A stretch of 25,302 bases of DNA, taken from assembly GCA_036406475.1 (NCBI GenBank), contig DASXBA010000164.1:1-25302 (forward strand), written 5' to 3'. A model generated the notes under the pieces. That model did no database searches. It was not told the DNA's origin and saw only the letters and a list, made by a program, of their open reading frames with translations. The stretch is from DASXBA01 sp036406475. GTDB lineage: Bacteria > Actinomycetota > Thermoleophilia > Solirubrobacterales > Thermoleophilaceae. Below, piece after piece: positions 7,317 through 15,418 of the stretch (position 1 is the first letter of the stretch; each line of letters opens with the position of its first letter). The position numbers and the translations under genes are program-made.

Positions 7317-8737
7317 CCCAGGCATCGCTGCGCAACAAGCTCCTTCTGGTCTTCTTCGGCATCACGGCGGTGGCCTTCTCGGTCATCTACTTCGTCGTGG
7401 TCCCGCAGCTCGAGTCGACCCTCCGCGACCAGCAGCTCAGCGACCTCAAGCGCGGCGCCACGAGCACCGCGCCGCGCTTCTCGGCGATGATCGGGCGGGA
7501 CGTACCGGCGCCGGTGGTCGACCGGCGCGTGCGGGCCGCGGCCGAGGCCACCGACTCGCGCGTGACCCTCCTCAGCATCCAGCAGTCGCTCGTCGGCCCG
7601 CGCGGGCGCGTTCGCTTCTTCGTCCTCTCCGACTCCGGCGAGGAGCGCGAGGTCCCGTCCGAGCCGGTGATCGCTCGCAGGGCCGTGGAGAAACGGCGGA
7701 TCACGACCGGCTTCGGGACCGTGAACGGCGACAAGGTCGGCCAGGTCGCGCAGCCGATCGACTACCGCGGCACACCCGCCTGGGTCGCCCTCTACTCGCG
7801 CCCCCTCGGCGACGTCGCCGAGACGGTCTCGTCGGTCCGCGAGCGAGTGCTCGTGGCGACCGGCATCGCGCTCCTGATCGCGCTCACCGGCGGTTACCTC
7901 GTCGCGCAGGCCCTGGCCCGACGGGTCAAGCGGCTCGAGACGAGCGTCAAGGAGGTCGCGGCCGGCCGCTTCCAGGACCCGCTCCCGGTCGACTCGGACG
8001 ACGAGCTCGGCCAGCTCACCCGCGCGTTCAACGAGATGCAGGAGCAGCTGCGCCAGGTCGACGTCGCGCGCAAGGAGTTCATCGCCACGGCCTCGCACGA
8101 GCTGCGCACGCCGATCTTCTCGCTCGCCGGCTTCGTCGAGCTGCTCCAGGACGAGGACCTCGACGATGAGACCCGGCGCGAGTTCCTCGAGACCATGAAC
8201 GAGCAGGTCGCGAGGCTCCAGAAGCTCTCGGTGGACCTGCTCGACCTGTCCCGCCTCGACGCCGGTTCGCTCGAGGTCGAGCGCGAGCCCGTCGACCTGT
8301 CGGAGCTCGCCCGCTCGGTGCTGGGCGAGTTCACGCCCGCGCTGGGCGAGCACGGAACCGACCTCGACGTCGAGCTCCCGCTGGACGGCGTCGAGGCCAG
8401 CTGCGACGCCGAACGGGTCGCTCAGATCATGCGTATCCTGCTCGACAACGCCCTCAGGCACACGCCGGAGGGCACGAACGTCACAGTGAGCGCCGAGCGT
8501 CAAAACGGGGCCGCCGAGCTCACGGTGGCCGACAACGGCCCGGGCGTCGGCGAGAGCGCCGCGTCCCACGTCTTCGAGCGCTTCTACACCGGCGACGCCA
8601 CCCGCGGCGCCGGGCTGGGGCTCGCAATCGCCCAGGAGCTGGCCGAGCGCATGCAGGGCCGGATCAAGCTCGACTCGCGCGCCGGCGCGACGAGCTTCAC
8701 GCTCGAGCTGCCGAGCCCAGGCGGGGACTGGACTTGA
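7313..8737 (+). CDS. Sensor histidine kinase
   Basis: 474-residue membrane kinase, partner of the preceding regulator. TM1 (about 9-30), an extracytoplasmic sensor of about 150 residues, TM2 (about 179-201), a HAMP linker (about 202-250), and a HisKA domain with the phosphorylated His262 in TASHELRTPIFSLAGF. The HATPase domain carries the N box (LLDNALRHTPEGT), G1 (VADNGPGVG) and G2 (GAGLGLAIAQE). The GTG start at 7313 overlaps the regulator's TGA (GTGA), implying translational coupling. The sensor domain has no family I recognise; its signal is unknown. The context with HtrA suggests sensing of envelope or protein-folding stress. Confidence 0.93.
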   Translation: MTQASLRNKLLLVFFGITAVAFSVIYFVVVPQLESTLRDQQLSDLKRGATSTAPRFSAMIGRDVPAPVVDRRVRAAAEATDSRVTLLSIQQSLVGPRGRVRFFVLSDSGEEREVPSEPVIARRAVEKRRITTGFGTVNGDKVGQVAQPIDYRGTPAWVALYSRPLGDVAETVSSVRERVLVATGIALLIALTGGYLVAQALARRVKRLETSVKEVAAGRFQDPLPVDSDDELGQLTRAFNEMQEQLRQVDVARKEFIATASHELRTPIFSLAGFVELLQDEDLDDETRREFLETMNEQVARLQKLSVDLLDLSRLDAGSLEVEREPVDLSELARSVLGEFTPALGEHGTDLDVELPLDGVEASCDAERVAQIMRILLDNALRHTPEGTNVTVSAERQNGAAELTVADNGPGVGESAASHVFERFYTGDATRGAGLGLAIAQELAERMQGRIKLDSRAGATSFTLELPSPGGDWT

Positions 8738-9903
8738 GACGCCTCCTCGCAGCGATCGCCGTGGGCCTGGCCCTCGGCGTCGCGGCCTGCGGCAGCGGGA
8801 GCGGCGACAAGGCCGAGGGCCCGCGCAAGGTCGAGACCACCAAGGTCAACGTCGTCGAGAACATCGGCAAGAAGGGCGCCTTCGACCCGCAGGAGATCTA
8901 CAAGCGGCTGTCCCCTGGCGTCGTGACCGTGATCTCGCTGTTCGGCGGCAACTCCCTGCTCTCGCGCGACGGCGGCGGCGAGGGCGGGCAGGGCTCCGGC
9001 TTCGTGCTCGACGGCGACGGCTACATCGCCACCAACGCCCACGTCGTCACCAGCGGCAAGGCGCCCGACACGCGCAAGGCCAAGCAGGTCTACGTGGAGT
9101 TCTCGGACGGCAACCGAGTCAAGGCGGACATCGTCGGCTACGACCTCAACCAGGACGTGGGCCTGCTCAAGGTGGACCCGAGCGGTCTCTCGCTCACTCC
9201 GCTCAAGCTCGGCTCCGCCCGCCACCTGACCGTGGGCGCCCCCGTAGCCGCCATCGGCAGCCCATTCGGCGAGGAGCAGTCCCTGACCGTCGGCGTCATC
9301 TCGGCCCTCGACCGCAACATCGAGTCGCTCACCGCCTTCCAGATCGGCAACGCGATCCAGACGGACGCGGCCATCAACCCGGGCAACTCAGGGGGCCCGC
9401 TGCTCGACTCGCGCGGGCGGGTGCTCGGCATCAACGCGCAGATCCGCTCCACCTCCGGCGGGGGCGAGGGCGTTGGCTACGCGATCCCGGTCGACGGCGT
9501 GCGCCGCTCGCTGCGGGAGCTGCGCGCCCACGGCAAGGTCGAGTACGGCTACCTGGGCGTGACGAGTCGTTCGCTCTACCCGCAGCTGGCCGACCGGCTG
9601 GGGCTCGACGTCCACGACGGGGCGCTGATCGTCGAGGTCCAGAAGGGCGGTCCCGCCGACGACGCCGGGCTGAAGGCCGGCGACGACAAGATCAGCTTCC
9701 AGGGCGAGCAGGGCATCCCGAAGGGCGGTGACGTGGTGGTGGCGGTCGACGGCCGCAGGCTCACCCGCAGCGACGACCTCGCCGACGTGATCAGCTCCAA
9801 GAGCTCCGGCGACGTGGTGGCGCTCGACGTCGTACGCGGCCACGACCGGCGCACGGTCAAGGTCAAGCTCGGGTCGCGGCCGAACAAGCCGCCCGAGGGT
9901 TAG
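8734..9903 (+). CDS. HtrA/DegP-type serine protease, lipoprotein, with PDZ domain
   Basis: 389 residues. A signal peptide with lipobox VAAC puts the lipidated Cys at 19, so the protease is probably tethered to the outer face of the membrane. The trypsin-like domain holds the catalytic triad His103 (TNAHVV), Asp141 (NQDVGLLKV) and Ser219 (NPGNSGGPLL). A single PDZ domain (about 275-380) follows, with GYLGVTS and KGGPADDAGLKAGD. The TTG start at 8734 overlaps the kinase stop (TTGA). Family members degrade or refold misfolded exported proteins. As the third gene of the operon it is probably an output, and perhaps feedback regulator, of the two-component pair, as PepD is for MprAB. Confidence 0.93.
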   Translation: MRRLLAAIAVGLALGVAACGSGSGDKAEGPRKVETTKVNVVENIGKKGAFDPQEIYKRLSPGVVTVISLFGGNSLLSRDGGGEGGQGSGFVLDGDGYIATNAHVVTSGKAPDTRKAKQVYVEFSDGNRVKADIVGYDLNQDVGLLKVDPSGLSLTPLKLGSARHLTVGAPVAAIGSPFGEEQSLTVGVISALDRNIESLTAFQIGNAIQTDAAINPGNSGGPLLDSRGRVLGINAQIRSTSGGGEGVGYAIPVDGVRRSLRELRAHGKVEYGYLGVTSRSLYPQLADRLGLDVHDGALIVEVQKGGPADDAGLKAGDDKISFQGEQGIPKGGDVVVAVDGRRLTRSDDLADVISSKSSGDVVALDVVRGHDRRTVKVKLGSRPNKPPEG

Positions 9904-9944
9904 GAGGAGCGCAGCCCGATCGCCGTTCGGGCGAGCACCGCACT

Positions 9945-10868
9945 ATGACTTCACGAGGCCTGGTCCGGGAGCTCGCGCTCACGCTCCGCGAGCAGGTCCT
10001 GCCCCACCTCGGCTCACACGCGGGCCGGGCGCACGAGGAGGAGACGGCGGTCGGCGGCGACGTGACCTTCGCGATCGACGCCGACGCCGAACGCACGCTC
10101 GAGCGCTTCCTCGCCGAGCGCGCGCCGGACGTGGCCTTCTACTCGGAGGACCGGGGCCTGGTCGCGCCCGCGGGCGAGCCCGCGACCGTCCTGGTCGTCG
10201 ACCCGATCGACGGCACGCGGCCGGCCCTCGCCGGGCTCGAGTCCTGCTGCGTGTCGGTGGCGGCGGCGCCGATGCGCGAGGGCGTGACGATGGGCGAGGT
10301 CGAGATCGGCTGCGTGGTGGAGATCCCGACCGGGGTCGTCTTCCTCGCCGAGCGCGGCGCGGGGCTCGTGGAGTCGCCGCCCGTCCGGCTGTCGGCCAAC
10401 GAGCGGGTCGAGCGCATGTTCTGGACCTACGGGCTCCGCGGCCGACCCGCGCGGCCGACGGTGGAGGTGCTCGCCGAGCTCATCGACGCGTCGTCGGTGG
10501 GCGGGGCCAGCTTCGAGCTCGGCGCCGCCTCCTTCGACATGACCCGGGTCGTGACGGGGCAGCTCGACGCCTACGTGGAGCCGGGGCCGCGGCTGGTGGC
10601 CGACGTGCCGGGGATGCGCGAGGAGTTCGAGCGCGTCGGCGGTGGCGCGATCCTCAACAACTCGCCCTACGACCTGGCGGCCTCGGTGCTGATCCTGGAG
10701 GAGGCCGGGGCCGTGGTCACGGACGCATACGGCCGCTCGCTCGCCGACCGCCCGCTGCTCGGCTCGGAGGCCGAGTTCCAGATGTCGGTGGTGGCCAGTG
10801 CGAACCGCGTGTTGCACGAGCGCGTCCTGAGCTCGGTCCATGATGGGGTCGAACGTGTTTCGGGGTAG
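9945..10868 (+). CDS. Inositol-monophosphatase-family protein
   Basis: 307 residues of the Mg-dependent, Li-sensitive phosphatase superfamily (IMPase, FBPase, CysQ). Metal ligands are present: Glu68 in YSEDRG, Asp86 and Asp89 in VVDPIDGT, and Asp243 in the late motif SPYDLAASVLILEEAG, where the usual Trp of WDxAAG is Tyr. The protein is about 40 residues longer than a minimal IMPase; the extra segment lies before the late motif (around 200-235). The substrate cannot be told from sequence: inositol phosphate, sugar bisphosphate and PAP are all possible. The ATG at 9945 is 41 bp after htrA. Its TAG stop overlaps a TAGTCT box placed just before the next gene. Confidence 0.85.
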   Translation: MTSRGLVRELALTLREQVLPHLGSHAGRAHEEETAVGGDVTFAIDADAERTLERFLAERAPDVAFYSEDRGLVAPAGEPATVLVVDPIDGTRPALAGLESCCVSVAAAPMREGVTMGEVEIGCVVEIPTGVVFLAERGAGLVESPPVRLSANERVERMFWTYGLRGRPARPTVEVLAELIDASSVGGASFELGAASFDMTRVVTGQLDAYVEPGPRLVADVPGMREEFERVGGGAILNNSPYDLAASVLILEEAGAVVTDAYGRSLADRPLLGSEAEFQMSVVASANRVLHERVLSSVHDGVERVSG

Positions 10869-10871
10869 TCT
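10866..10871 (+). promoter_or_regulatory. Candidate -10 box (TAGTCT) for the RsbW-like gene
   Basis: TAGTCT starts at the TAG stop codon of the phosphatase gene and ends 6 nt before the GTG at 10878, suggesting a leaderless transcript. It is preceded by GGG. No -35 is clear. Confidence 0.35.
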
Positions 10872-10877
10872 CCCGGC

Positions 10878-11273
10878 GTGCGAGCGGAGTCCCCGCAGGT
10901 GACCGACGAAGGCCGCGACGTCTCTCTGACAATCCCCGCGAGACCGGATCATCTGGTTCTCGCCCGGTTGGCGCTGTCGGCCGTATGCCGGCTGACGCCT
11001 CTGTCGGCCGACGAGGTCGCCGACCTCAAGCTGGCGGTGACGGAGGCCGCCAACGACTACGTGGACGACGCCCGCCCCGACGAGCAGGAGGGCCGCCTCA
11101 ACTTCGCGTTCAAGCTGCTCGAGGACAAGCTGATCCTCGAGTTGGACGGCCCGCCGGCTGAAGTCTCCGCGGTCGAGCAGGAGCTCGGGCGCGCGATCAT
11201 CGACGCGACGGTCGACGAATGCGACTTCGGCGAACACCGCACCCGGCTCGTCAAGTACCTGGGCGCCGGGTAG
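10878..11273 (+). CDS. RsbW/SpoIIAB-like ATP-binding regulator, degenerate
   Basis: 131-residue GHKL-fold protein resembling the anti-sigma/serine-kinase family. The N-box region is recognisable (LKLAVTEAANDYVDDA) and the end matches family members (TRLVKYLG). The G1 box (DxGxG) reads LELDGPPAEVS and the glycine-rich G2 loop is reduced to ELGRAIIDATVDE, so ATP binding may be weak or lost. No sigma factor, STAS antagonist or PP2C phosphatase gene is adjacent. The GTG at 10878 is chosen for its TAGTCT box; a GTG at 10901 is possible. It ends 7 nt before treT, so it may be co-transcribed with the trehalose genes, as expected of a stress regulon, though this is inference. Confidence 0.7.
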   Translation: MRAESPQVTDEGRDVSLTIPARPDHLVLARLALSAVCRLTPLSADEVADLKLAVTEAANDYVDDARPDEQEGRLNFAFKLLEDKLILELDGPPAEVSAVEQELGRAIIDATVDECDFGEHRTRLVKYLGAG

Positions 11274-11280
11274 GCCGCTA

Positions 11281-12516
11281 GTGCTCCAGCCCGTAGCGGT
11301 AGGCCACAAGAGCCTCGCCGATTACACCCATTTGGCGGGCAAGTCGCTCGTCGCGGAGATCAGGGAGCTCGCCGGGGAGCTCGAGGGCCTCAAGGTCCTC
11401 CACCTCTCGGCGACGGCGTTCGGAGGCGGAGTCTCGGAGATCCTCTACACGCTCATCCCGCTGATGACCGACGTCGGGATCGAGGCCGAGTGGCAGGTGA
11501 TGCTGGGGCGCGAGGAGTTCTACAACGTCACCAAGCGGCTGCACAACGCTCTCCAGGGCAATCCCGACTCGCTGAGCGAGGACGAGTGGAAGATCTTCGA
11601 GCGCTACAACGCGCTCAACGCCAGCGAGATCTCGGGCGGCTGGGACGTGATCATCATCCACGACCCCCAGCCCGCCGGCATCCGCCGCCACGTGCCGGAC
11701 AAGGCGGGGACCTGGATCTGGCGCTGTCACATCGACCTGTCGGCGCCCAACCCGGACGCCATCTCGCGGCTCGTTCCGCTCATTCGCGAGTACGACGGCT
11801 CCGTCTTCCACATCGAGCAGTACGTCCCGGCCGGGATCGACGGCGCGGGCACGATCTACACGATCCCCCCGGCGATCGACCCGCTGTCGCCCAAGAACAT
11901 GCAGCTCTCGCCCGAGGACGCGGCCTTCGTCTGCGACCAGTTCGGCATCGACGTCGACCGCCCGATGATCTGTCAGGTCTCGCGCTTCGACCCCTGGAAG
12001 GACCCGATCGGGGTGATCGACGCCTACCGCCGGGTCAAGGACGAGGTGCCGAACGTCCAGCTCGCGCTCGTCGGCTCGATGGCCACGGACGACCCGGAGG
12101 GCTGGGAGTTCTTCAACTCGACGATGGCCTACGCGGACGGCGACCCCGACATCCACATCCTCAACAACCTGAACAACGTCGGCGCGATCGAGGTCAACGC
12201 CTTTCAGTCGCAGTCGGACGTGGTGATCCAGAAGTCGATCCGCGAGGGCTTCGGCCTGACGGTCTCCGAGGCGCTGTGGAAGGTGCGGCCGTTCATCGGC
12301 GGCGACGTGGGCGGCATCCCGCTCCAGGTCCGCGACGGCGAGACCGGCTACCTCGTCTCCTCGCCCGAGGACTGCGCCGAGCGGGCGCTCCGCATCCTCA
12401 AGGATCCCGAGCTCGGCCGCCAGCTCGGCCGCTCGGGCAAGGAGCACGTGCGCGAGCATTTCCTCACCCCCCGCCTCCTGCGCGACTGGCTGCGTATCTT
12501 CAAGGAGAGAACATGA
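11281..12516 (+). CDS. treT: TreT-type trehalose synthase (GT4 glycosyltransferase)
   Basis: 411 residues with GT-B fold features. The N-terminal half has LHLSATAFGGGVSEIL, as in TreT and related trehalose synthases/phosphorylases. The C-terminal half has SRFDPWKDP (234-242) and the GT4 EX7E motif from Glu322 to Glu330 (EGFGLTVSE). TreT transfers glucose from a nucleotide sugar (UDP- or ADP-glucose) directly onto glucose to give trehalose, without a phosphate intermediate. Related GT4 enzymes with other specificities (for example kojibiose- or trehalose-phosphorylase-like) cannot be ruled out. Start GTG at 11281; the stop overlaps the following ATG as ATGA, with AAGGAGAG before it, so translation of the two is coupled. 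Confidence 0.82.
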   Translation: MLQPVAVGHKSLADYTHLAGKSLVAEIRELAGELEGLKVLHLSATAFGGGVSEILYTLIPLMTDVGIEAEWQVMLGREEFYNVTKRLHNALQGNPDSLSEDEWKIFERYNALNASEISGGWDVIIIHDPQPAGIRRHVPDKAGTWIWRCHIDLSAPNPDAISRLVPLIREYDGSVFHIEQYVPAGIDGAGTIYTIPPAIDPLSPKNMQLSPEDAAFVCDQFGIDVDRPMICQVSRFDPWKDPIGVIDAYRRVKDEVPNVQLALVGSMATDDPEGWEFFNSTMAYADGDPDIHILNNLNNVGAIEVNAFQSQSDVVIQKSIREGFGLTVSEALWKVRPFIGGDVGGIPLQVRDGETGYLVSSPEDCAERALRILKDPELGRQLGRSGKEHVREHFLTPRLLRDWLRIFKERT

Positions 12517-13985
12517 GGTCGCCGCTGATCCTCGTCTCCAACCGGGGCCCCGCGACGTTCGAGCGGGAGGACGACGGCACGCTGGCCGCACGCCGCGGCG
12601 GGGGTGGGCTCGTCACGGCGCTCAAGGGCCTCGTGGAGCACCGCGAGGCGATCTGGGTCGCCTCGGCGATGACAGAGGAGGACGTCGAGGCCAGCCGCGA
12701 CCACGACGGCCAGAGCTTCGGCGTGGAGCTCGACGGCGTGGACTACCAGGTGCGCCTGGTGGAGAGCGACCCGGAGGCCTACGACCGCTTCTACAACGTC
12801 GTGGCCAACCCGATGCTCTGGTTCATCCAGCACTACCTCTGGGACCTCTCGAACGCCCCGGACATCCGCAAGCACGAGGTCGACGCCTACGAGCACGGCT
12901 ACTGCGCCGTGAACCAGGACCTCGCCGAGGCGGTGCTCGAGGAGGCCTCCGGCGGCGAGGCCCCGGTCGTGATGCTCCACGACTACCACCTCTACATCGC
13001 TCCCAAGTTCATCCGCGAGGAGCGGCCGGACCTCTTCCTCCACCACTTCGTCCACATCCCCTGGACCCAGCCGGACGCGTGGCGCGTGCTGCCGAGCGAC
13101 ATCCGCGAAGACGTCTACGAGGGCATCCTCTCCAACGACATCGTCTCCTTCCACACGCGCTCCTACAGGCGCAACTTCCTGCTCTGCTGCCGCGAGCTGT
13201 TCGACCTCGATGTCGACGAGGAGGCGGGCATCGTCCGCTTCGAGGGGCGCGACGTCTGGGTCCGCGCCTACCCGCTTCCGATCTCGGCCGAGAGCTTCGC
13301 CCGCAGCGCGCAGCGCCCCGCCGTCCACGAGTACGAGCGCGAGATCCTGCGCCGCCGGCGCGAGCACCTGATCCTGCGCGTGGACCGGGCCGACCTGTCG
13401 AAGAACGTCCTCCGCGGCTTCACCGCCTTCGACCTCTTCCTCGACCAGCACCCGGAGTTCCGCGAGAACGTCACCTTCATCGCCCACCTGATCCCCTCGC
13501 GCCAGGACGTGCCCGAGTACGCCGAGTACCTCGAGAAGATCGAGGCTCTGGTGGCGGTCGTGAATCACCGCCACGGCACGACCGACTGGATGCCGATCGA
13601 GCTGCGCCTGCGCGAGAACCTCGAAGAGGCCATCGCCGCCTACAAGCACTACGACCTGCTCGTGGTGAACGCGATGTTCGACGGCATGAACCTGATCGCC
13701 AAGGAGGGCCCGCTCGTGAACGAGCGCGACGGCGTGTCGCTCCTGAGCGAGAACACGGGCGCCCACGAGGAGCTGGCCGACTTCGCGCTCTCGGTCAACC
13801 CGTTCGACGTCCAGGAGCAGGCCGATGCGATCCACCGGGCCTTGACGATGGGCGGCGACGAGCGTGGCTGGCGCGCCCAGGGCCTGAAGCGCATCGTCAC
13901 CTCGCGCGATCCCGGCGACTGGGTCGACGACCAGCTCGCCGACATCGACGCGAAGCGCAAGGGCCGGGCCCCGGTCGCTTCCTAA
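12513..13985 (+). CDS. otsA: Trehalose-6-phosphate synthase family glycosyltransferase (GT20)
   Basis: 490 residues. GT20 hallmarks: SNRGP near the start, GGLVTALKGL, HDYHLY with His156 and Asp157, FVHIPWTQPD, RADLSK at 292-297 (Arg292 and Lys297 matching the UDP-phosphate-binding Arg/Lys of OtsA), FDGMNLIAKE and LSENTGAHEEL. The reaction expected is UDP-glucose plus glucose-6-phosphate to trehalose-6-phosphate. A glucosylglycerol-phosphate synthase, also GT20, is the main alternative, since I cannot read acceptor specificity. No OtsB-type phosphatase is in the window, so dephosphorylation would have to occur elsewhere. The ATG at 12513 overlaps treT's stop, with AAGGAGAG 4-11 nt upstream. 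Confidence 0.85.
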   Translation: MRSPLILVSNRGPATFEREDDGTLAARRGGGGLVTALKGLVEHREAIWVASAMTEEDVEASRDHDGQSFGVELDGVDYQVRLVESDPEAYDRFYNVVANPMLWFIQHYLWDLSNAPDIRKHEVDAYEHGYCAVNQDLAEAVLEEASGGEAPVVMLHDYHLYIAPKFIREERPDLFLHHFVHIPWTQPDAWRVLPSDIREDVYEGILSNDIVSFHTRSYRRNFLLCCRELFDLDVDEEAGIVRFEGRDVWVRAYPLPISAESFARSAQRPAVHEYEREILRRRREHLILRVDRADLSKNVLRGFTAFDLFLDQHPEFRENVTFIAHLIPSRQDVPEYAEYLEKIEALVAVVNHRHGTTDWMPIELRLRENLEEAIAAYKHYDLLVVNAMFDGMNLIAKEGPLVNERDGVSLLSENTGAHEELADFALSVNPFDVQEQADAIHRALTMGGDERGWRAQGLKRIVTSRDPGDWVDDQLADIDAKRKGRAPVAS

Positions 13986-13998
13986 AGGCGCCCTTTAG
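13982..13998. other. Perfect 7-bp inverted repeat at the otsA stop codon
   Basis: CTAAAGG, a three-base loop CGC, then CCTTTAG. The stop TAA of the GT20 gene lies inside the left arm. There is no U-tract behind it, so it is not a standard intrinsic terminator; it may stabilise the 3' end of the mRNA or be an operator for the next gene. Confidence 0.45.
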
Positions 13999-14026
13999 CC
14001 AGCCGTATTTGAGTCCCATCCCGAGG

Positions 14027-14965
14027 ATGGGATCTTCTCTGCGTTGCCGGCGCGAGCTGCTGCTCGACTGGCTGCCGCTGGCGGTCTACCTGGCCGCGTC
14101 GGCGGTTGCCTTCAAGGTCTGGGGGCCGCCGCTGCGCGACGACTGGACGTGGGCCTGGGTGCTCGGCGGGCTCCTGGTCGCCTCGATCAGGCAGCTGCGC
14201 CGCTGGGTGCGCGGCGTGGTCGTGGACTGGATCCCCTTCGTCCTCGCCCTGATCGCCTACGACGCCGTCCGCGGCTGGAGCGACCGGGCCTTCTCGATCA
14301 CCCCGCACGTATGGCCGCAGATCGACGTGGACCGCTTCCTCTTCTTCGGCCACATCCCGACCGTGGTGCTCCAGCGGGCCTTCTACCACCCCGGCCACCT
14401 GCACTGGTGGGATTACGGCGCCTGGGGCATCTACGTGACCCACTTCATGGTGACCGTGATCGTCGCCGCGATCCTCTGGCGCCTCCGGCCCGATCGCTTC
14501 CGCCAGTTCCGCACGATGGTCGTCCTGCTGTCGGTCGCGGGGGTCGTCACGTACGCGCTCTTCCCGGCTGAGCCGCCCTGGATGGCCGGCTACCACCACT
14601 ACATCCCGCACGTGGAGCGCGTGCCGCTGCACGCCGCGCGGCACCTTGGCGTCCACAGGATCGGCGCCCTCTTCGAACGCGGTGTGGAGGCGTCCAACCT
14701 CGTCGCCGCCTTCCCCTCCCTGCATGCGGCCTTCCCGATGCTGCTGCTGCTCTTCTTCTGGCCGAGCGGCCGCTGGGTGCGCCTGCTGCTCGGCACCTAC
14801 GCGTTCCTGATGGCGCTGGTCCTCGTCTACGGCGGCGAGCACTACGTGTCCGACGTGCTGGCCGGGTGGGCTTACGCCGGCGGGGTCGTCTGGGTGGTGC
14901 GCCACGGGTTCCGGCGCGTGCGCGTGCCGCGCCCCGCGCTGGCTACGGAGCCGGATCGGGAGTGA
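14027..14965 (+). CDS. PAP2-superfamily membrane protein (inositolphosphotransferase/AUR1-like)
   Basis: 312 residues with about six membrane helices. The active-site pattern of the PAP2/AUR1 type is visible: AEPPWMA at 181-187, PSLHAAF at 230-236 (His233) and EHYVSD at 271-276 (His272 and Asp276). AEPPW in place of KxxxxxxRP is typical of the inositol-phosphotransferase-like branch rather than simple lipid phosphatases. The family moves or removes phosphate-linked head groups on lipids. The ATG at 14027 lies 41 bp after the GT20 gene on the same strand. A role in dephosphorylating trehalose phosphate is unlikely given the membrane fold, but a link to phosphoinositol lipids, with the phosphatase gene at 9945, is possible. 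Confidence 0.85.
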   Translation: MGSSLRCRRELLLDWLPLAVYLAASAVAFKVWGPPLRDDWTWAWVLGGLLVASIRQLRRWVRGVVVDWIPFVLALIAYDAVRGWSDRAFSITPHVWPQIDVDRFLFFGHIPTVVLQRAFYHPGHLHWWDYGAWGIYVTHFMVTVIVAAILWRLRPDRFRQFRTMVVLLSVAGVVTYALFPAEPPWMAGYHHYIPHVERVPLHAARHLGVHRIGALFERGVEASNLVAAFPSLHAAFPMLLLLFFWPSGRWVRLLLGTYAFLMALVLVYGGEHYVSDVLAGWAYAGGVVWVVRHGFRRVRVPRPALATEPDRE

Positions 14966-15356
14966 ACTCGCCGTAGGGCAGGTGCGGCGGCGGCGGTGTC
15001 ACGGGAGCGGGCGCCGGCGGGCGGGGGGACGGGGCGGGCACGGCCGGTGCCTCGCGCCTCCTCCTCGTCGCCCGTCGAATACGCCGGCGATGCCGTACCG
15101 GCCGGGGTTCCCGCACGCGCCGGCGTTGCCTCGGCCGTGCGTGCCGCGGCCGCTCCCGGCGCAGCTTCGGCGGCGGCTTCGCCGGCAACGCCGGTCGCGC
15201 GGTCGGCCGGGGCGCGCCGGCCTGCCTCTCCCTGCATCCCCTCGGCCCGAGGGCCACCGCGGCAGCGGCGGCGAGCAGCGCGGCCAGCCGTCCGACGTTG
15301 TCCCATCTGACCCGGCGCAGTAGCCCCGAGCCGCCGCGTGCCCGCCGCCGTGCCAC
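14943..15356 (-). CDS. Hypothetical Pro/Arg-rich single-pass membrane protein
   Basis: 137 residues from a GTG at 15356. The start is basic, followed by one hydrophobic helix in GRLAALLAAAAAVALGP (about 22-38), a Pro/Arg-rich linker and a proline-rich end finishing PYGEFTPDPAP. The helix and the end look like a real exported or anchored protein, but the middle (about 65-100) is so Arg-rich that it might be read in the wrong frame: one of the shifted frames there gives an Ala/Thr/Pro-rich linker instead. Its 3' end overlaps the PAP2 gene by 23 bp in convergent orientation. It otherwise accounts for the 450 bp between PAP2 and rpsF, where no plus-strand gene is convincing. Confidence 0.4.
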   Translation of the reverse strand: MARRRARGGSGLLRRVRWDNVGRLAALLAAAAAVALGPRGCRERQAGAPRPTARPALPAKPPPKLRRERPRHARPRQRRRVREPRPVRHRRRIRRATRRRREAPAVPAPSPRPPAPAPVTPPPPHLPYGEFTPDPAP

Positions 15357-15402
15357 GCTCCGCTAAGGCCGCAGAGCTCCCGGCTCGCCCCTGACGCGTT
15401 GC

Positions 15403-15408
15403 TATCGT
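15403..15408 (+). promoter_or_regulatory. Candidate extended -10 (TGCTATCGT) for the rpsF operon
   Basis: TATCGT with TG one base upstream (extended -10) ends 10 nt before the ATG at 15419. The leader would be only a few bases long. No -35 could be assigned. Confidence 0.45.
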
Positions 15409-15418
15409 GCCCGGCGCG

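Noticed and set aside
11490..12512. Long plus-strand frame running through treT into the GT20 gene
   Set aside because: The part before 12513 is an Arg-rich shadow of treT. Only the part from the ATG at 12513 has GT20 homology and a Shine-Dalgarno.
14982..15323. Two plus-strand frames in the PAP2-rpsF gap
   Set aside because: They are Arg/Ala/Pro-rich with no domain, no Shine-Dalgarno and no helix; they look like GC-driven shadows.
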